Assembly (NCBI GenBank): GCA_903772945.1
Contig: CAICTM010000992.1
Coordinates: 1-40,294 of the forward strand
Length of the DNA stretch: 40,294 nt
Reading direction: 5' to 3'
From: Seminavis robusta
Taxonomy: Eukaryota > Bacillariophyta > Bacillariophyceae > Naviculales > Naviculaceae
Below the pieces are notes generated by a model. It did no database searches and was not told where the DNA came from. It was given only the letters and a program-made list of their open reading frames with translations. Of the stretch, positions 37,735 through 40,294 are shown in pieces (positions within the stretch are counted from its first letter, which is position 1; every line of letters begins with the position of its first letter). The translations under genes and the position numbers were made by a program.

Positions 37735-38185
37735 ACTAGCTAGATAGTAGTACTGTACTCAACTATCTCAGCTATCAATCGAGCTGTTCCTTCTAAAGAG
37801 CTCAAGAGTGCCTTTGTGGGAAGAAACAAAGAGGAAGCTACCGGTATACTCGTAGAAAGACTCGACTCGACTCTGGTTGACTCCTGATCGGAAGCGCCTT
37901 TTGTGTTTTGTGTTTTGTGTTTTCTCCCCGTTCGCGAATAAAAGATAGACTATTTTAGTACTAGCTAGCTAGCTGGCTAGTATTCTACATGTATGTAAAT
38001 GGTTGCAAGAGAATCAGTCGTGCATAATAATAAAAAGAATTAAGAGTTTACCTCATTGAGAGTTGGAGTTGGAGTTTATCGACACAGCACCGCCAATCAA
38101 GCCAAATTTTCAAAACAAGATTTCTCATTCCACCCCAACAACACCCACTCTTCCCCAATAAGCAACAATTAAGATCAATTGCGTG
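37735..38185. other. divergent intergenic region
   Basis: Promoters of the lectin-LRR gene (-) and the mTERF gene (+) should both be here. It contains a TTTTGTG triplet repeat near 37899-37923 and an AGCTAGCTAGCTGGCTAG palindrome cluster near 37962-37980. No gene seen. Confidence 0.45.
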
Positions 38186-39634
38186 ATGTGGGCGCAGCAT
38201 GTCACGAGGGCAACTGCTCTGTTTCTCATAGTATTACATGTACCAGTAGTCTCTGCTTTCCACAAGACATGTGGGTTTCATGCTCCTACCAAGAACAGGA
38301 ATTGGCAGCACAATAATAATGGACGTCCATCAACCTTCAGAGGGTACCGGCACTTGTACTCCAACCACCCTCCGGCTCACACTACCAGTACTGCATTGCA
38401 AGCGGGAACTAGATCTAGGGGAAGACCCAAACGGAGCCAAGAAGAAGCTGCAGAAATACGAGATGAGCGGCAAAACGCACTCCAAAAGAGACTCAAAATG
38501 TCAAAGAAGGAAATTGATAGTTTGGTAAAAAGGTCGCCGGTATTGCTAGCGTGCAGAGAAGAGAATATCCTACAAACAGCAGACTGGATCCAATATTATC
38601 TTCAACTCAACAATGTCAAGACACTAAAGAAGATTGTCATCAAATCTCCAGATATTTTGGGCTATAGTGTCACAATGCTAGAGGGGAAAATGAAGTACTA
38701 TCAGGAAACATTTGGTTGGACCAACACAGAACTAACAAAAGTCTTGACTACTACTTCTCGAATTATTAGCTATTCCACAAAAGAGAACATTGAGCCAAAA
38801 CGACAGTGGCTATGCAATACATTCAATCATGTAACCAAAGATGATGTCTCCAAGCTCATCAAGAAGAGCCCATTAGTACTGCTTGCCAACCTGAATGACA
38901 TGGTTGACAGATTGGAATTCCTACAAGACCAGTTGGAACTCAATTCAACCCAAGCAACGTGGAACTTGCTTTGGAAGGCTCCAAATGTCTTGGCATTGAC
39001 AAAGGACACATTGAATGACAAGATTAGTTGGTTCCAATCATCATCATCATCATCATCGTCTTCCCTTGGCCTCACAAAAAAGGAAACTGCCAAACTGATC
39101 AAAAGTCTACCCACATTGCTTCACACTAGCATCGACAACAATTTGGAACCTACACTAAAGTGGCTCAACAATCGCTTTGGCCAAGCAGCTGTAGTAAAAA
39201 GGATGGTGACAGCTCTACCTGCCATTCTGGCATACAGCATAGTAGAGAAAACAGAGCCACAACTGGAGTTTCTCCAAGTCACATTCGGCCTCAATAATGC
39301 AAGTGAGCTCTCGAATATGACGTGCAAGTATCCATCCATACTGGGCTACAACCAAGCCAGCATGGAGGAAAAGATACAGTTTTATGCCACATGTGTTGGA
39401 TCCAGGCCCGATGCCCTTGACTTTATCCGCCGAAATCCACGTTTACTGGGTGCTAGTCTTGATCAGCGGTTGATTCCCAGATGGAATCAAGTCCTCGAAT
39501 TTGAGCTGCCAGAACATGGGTTTACAGTCCCCATATCAAACCTTGCAGTGTATTCCAATGCCAAATGGACACTGTATTTGGAAAAGAGGAAGGGGAGGAT
39601 ATCAAACATAACAGAAGATGCATCAGTGATGTAG
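38186..39634 (+). CDS. mTERF-family protein with predicted plastid-targeting presequence
   Basis: 482 residues from ATG 38186. The N-terminus is a signal peptide (ATALFLIVLHVPVVSAF) whose predicted cleavage SA|F puts Phe at +1, as in the ASAFAP-type motif of heterokont plastid proteins. A basic, Ser/Thr-rich transit-like region follows. From about 95 on there are repeated three-helix mTERF units of about 35 residues: SLVKRSPVLLACREENI, KIVIKSPDILGYSVTML, KLIKKSPLVLLANLNDM, KLIKSLPTLLHTS, CKYPSILGYNQASMEEKI and FIRRNPRLLGASLDQRLIP, each with the L-x-x-x-P-x-(I/L)-L signature. mTERF proteins bind nucleic acids and act in organelle transcription, splicing or ribosome assembly. A Ser run comes from a TCA repeat. 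Plastid location is inferred from the presequence. Confidence 0.9.
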   Translation: MWAQHVTRATALFLIVLHVPVVSAFHKTCGFHAPTKNRNWQHNNNGRPSTFRGYRHLYSNHPPAHTTSTALQAGTRSRGRPKRSQEEAAEIRDERQNALQKRLKMSKKEIDSLVKRSPVLLACREENILQTADWIQYYLQLNNVKTLKKIVIKSPDILGYSVTMLEGKMKYYQETFGWTNTELTKVLTTTSRIISYSTKENIEPKRQWLCNTFNHVTKDDVSKLIKKSPLVLLANLNDMVDRLEFLQDQLELNSTQATWNLLWKAPNVLALTKDTLNDKISWFQSSSSSSSSSLGLTKKETAKLIKSLPTLLHTSIDNNLEPTLKWLNNRFGQAAVVKRMVTALPAILAYSIVEKTEPQLEFLQVTFGLNNASELSNMTCKYPSILGYNQASMEEKIQFYATCVGSRPDALDFIRRNPRLLGASLDQRLIPRWNQVLEFELPEHGFTVPISNLAVYSNAKWTLYLEKRKGRISNITEDASVM

Positions 39635-40294
39635 TTATTAATTGCTTGTATTAAAATTGTGACACCAACACTTGATACATGTACGTATGGATCAATCTTT
39701 TGCTGACTGGTGATTCTACCTACCGGTAGCTAGGATACCGTAGCTAGCTAGAGCTGGGTATCGTAATGATTGCTGCATCCCAAAGGTTAGAGCGCAGGAT
39801 TCTGCGTGTATCTTCCGCACTCTACACCTCCTTATCAAAATCTGCTGAGCTCTCGATCGGCAACCCTGCAACGATACGGCACCGGTGAGCATGACAATGT
39901 TCTAACTAACTAATCTAATGCATCATTCTGGCTGGCTACCGGTACCGTGCCTGGGATATACCGTTGCATGAAAATGGGCCCAAAGAAAGGTTCAAGGGAA
40001 TGGATCCTTGTCGAGCAGCCGCACGCCAAAGAAGACAAACGATCCCGATCCCTATCCATCCACGCTGACCGGCGTGGAAACCTGAACCCTCATGGGTTCT
40101 TCGATGAATGACTCGACTCACAGTTGCCAGGTGCTATTGCCTTAGAGTGGATCTTGCGAAAAGGCAGTGGCAATCGACATGTATGTGGGGTATCCATTTC
40201 AGGAACGCAGGTGATGACCTGTGGAGTGTAGAGATGTACTTGTTGTGTGTGAGCGAAGTGTGGGAGTAGATTCGTATTTTGTGAGATGGTACCA
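39635..40294. other. right-edge intergenic region
   Basis: No supported gene up to the edge. Palindromic CTAGCTAGCTAG and ACCGGTACCGT stretches occur. A tRNA-like fragment near 39780-39830 was examined and rejected. Confidence 0.45.

Noticed and set aside
39775..39835. tRNA-like stretch (GGTTAGAGCGCAGGATTCTG)
   Set aside because: It resembles a D-arm followed by an anticodon arm, but the anticodon stem does not fold with a seven-base loop and no T-arm follows.

Overview
This 40.3 kb window is nuclear DNA from a unicellular eukaryote, most likely a pennate diatom. The evidence is mostly intronless or intron-poor genes with short GT-AG introns (about 60-120 nt), kilobase-scale intergenic gaps full of short palindromes, a plastid-targeting presequence with the heterokont SA|F cleavage pattern, and a CHASE-guanylate cyclase-phosphodiesterase fusion of the type known from diatoms. 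Species cannot be fixed from sequence alone. I see no rRNA, convincing tRNA, CRISPR array or intact transposon.

Layout. 1-5.2 kb: an edge-truncated frame interrupted by TGA, two divergent hypothetical genes, a 1.8 kb gap, then a probable nuclear protein with a basic tract. 6.2-7.4 kb (-): a protein with a TIR-like fold and a C-terminal membrane anchor. 8.1-17 kb: two CRAL-TRIO lipid-binding paralogues in opposite orientation, plus two decayed fragments. Between them lie a 78-bp minisatellite and a large multi-pass membrane protein with EGF-like modules. 15.4-15.9 kb (-): a small three-helix membrane protein. 17.7-20.1 kb (+): an SPX-DASS phosphate transporter.

20.8-29.3 kb is the signalling core. 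An 18-exon CHASE receptor with guanylate cyclase and phosphodiesterase domains (+) converges on a GABA-B-type class C GPCR (-), whose ectodomain is a bacterial-type sugar/AI-2-like periplasmic-binding fold. A small reading frame starts 36 nt after the GPCR stop and may be a separate gene or an alternative C-terminal tail. 31.1-32.3 kb (+): an alpha/beta hydrolase. 32.8-37.7 kb (-): a 1642-residue type II membrane protein with ricin-B-like beta-trefoils, a Ser/Thr/Pro stalk, leucine-rich repeats and a tandem N-glycosylation-sequon tail. 38.2-39.6 kb (+): a plastid-targeted mTERF protein.

The general theme is cell-surface sensing (GPCR, receptor cyclase, lectin-LRR protein, EGF membrane protein) plus nutrient transport and lipid binding. 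The GPCR/receptor-cyclase neighbourhood and the lectin-LRR protein are the most promising candidates for undescribed biology. Functional links between neighbours are inference.
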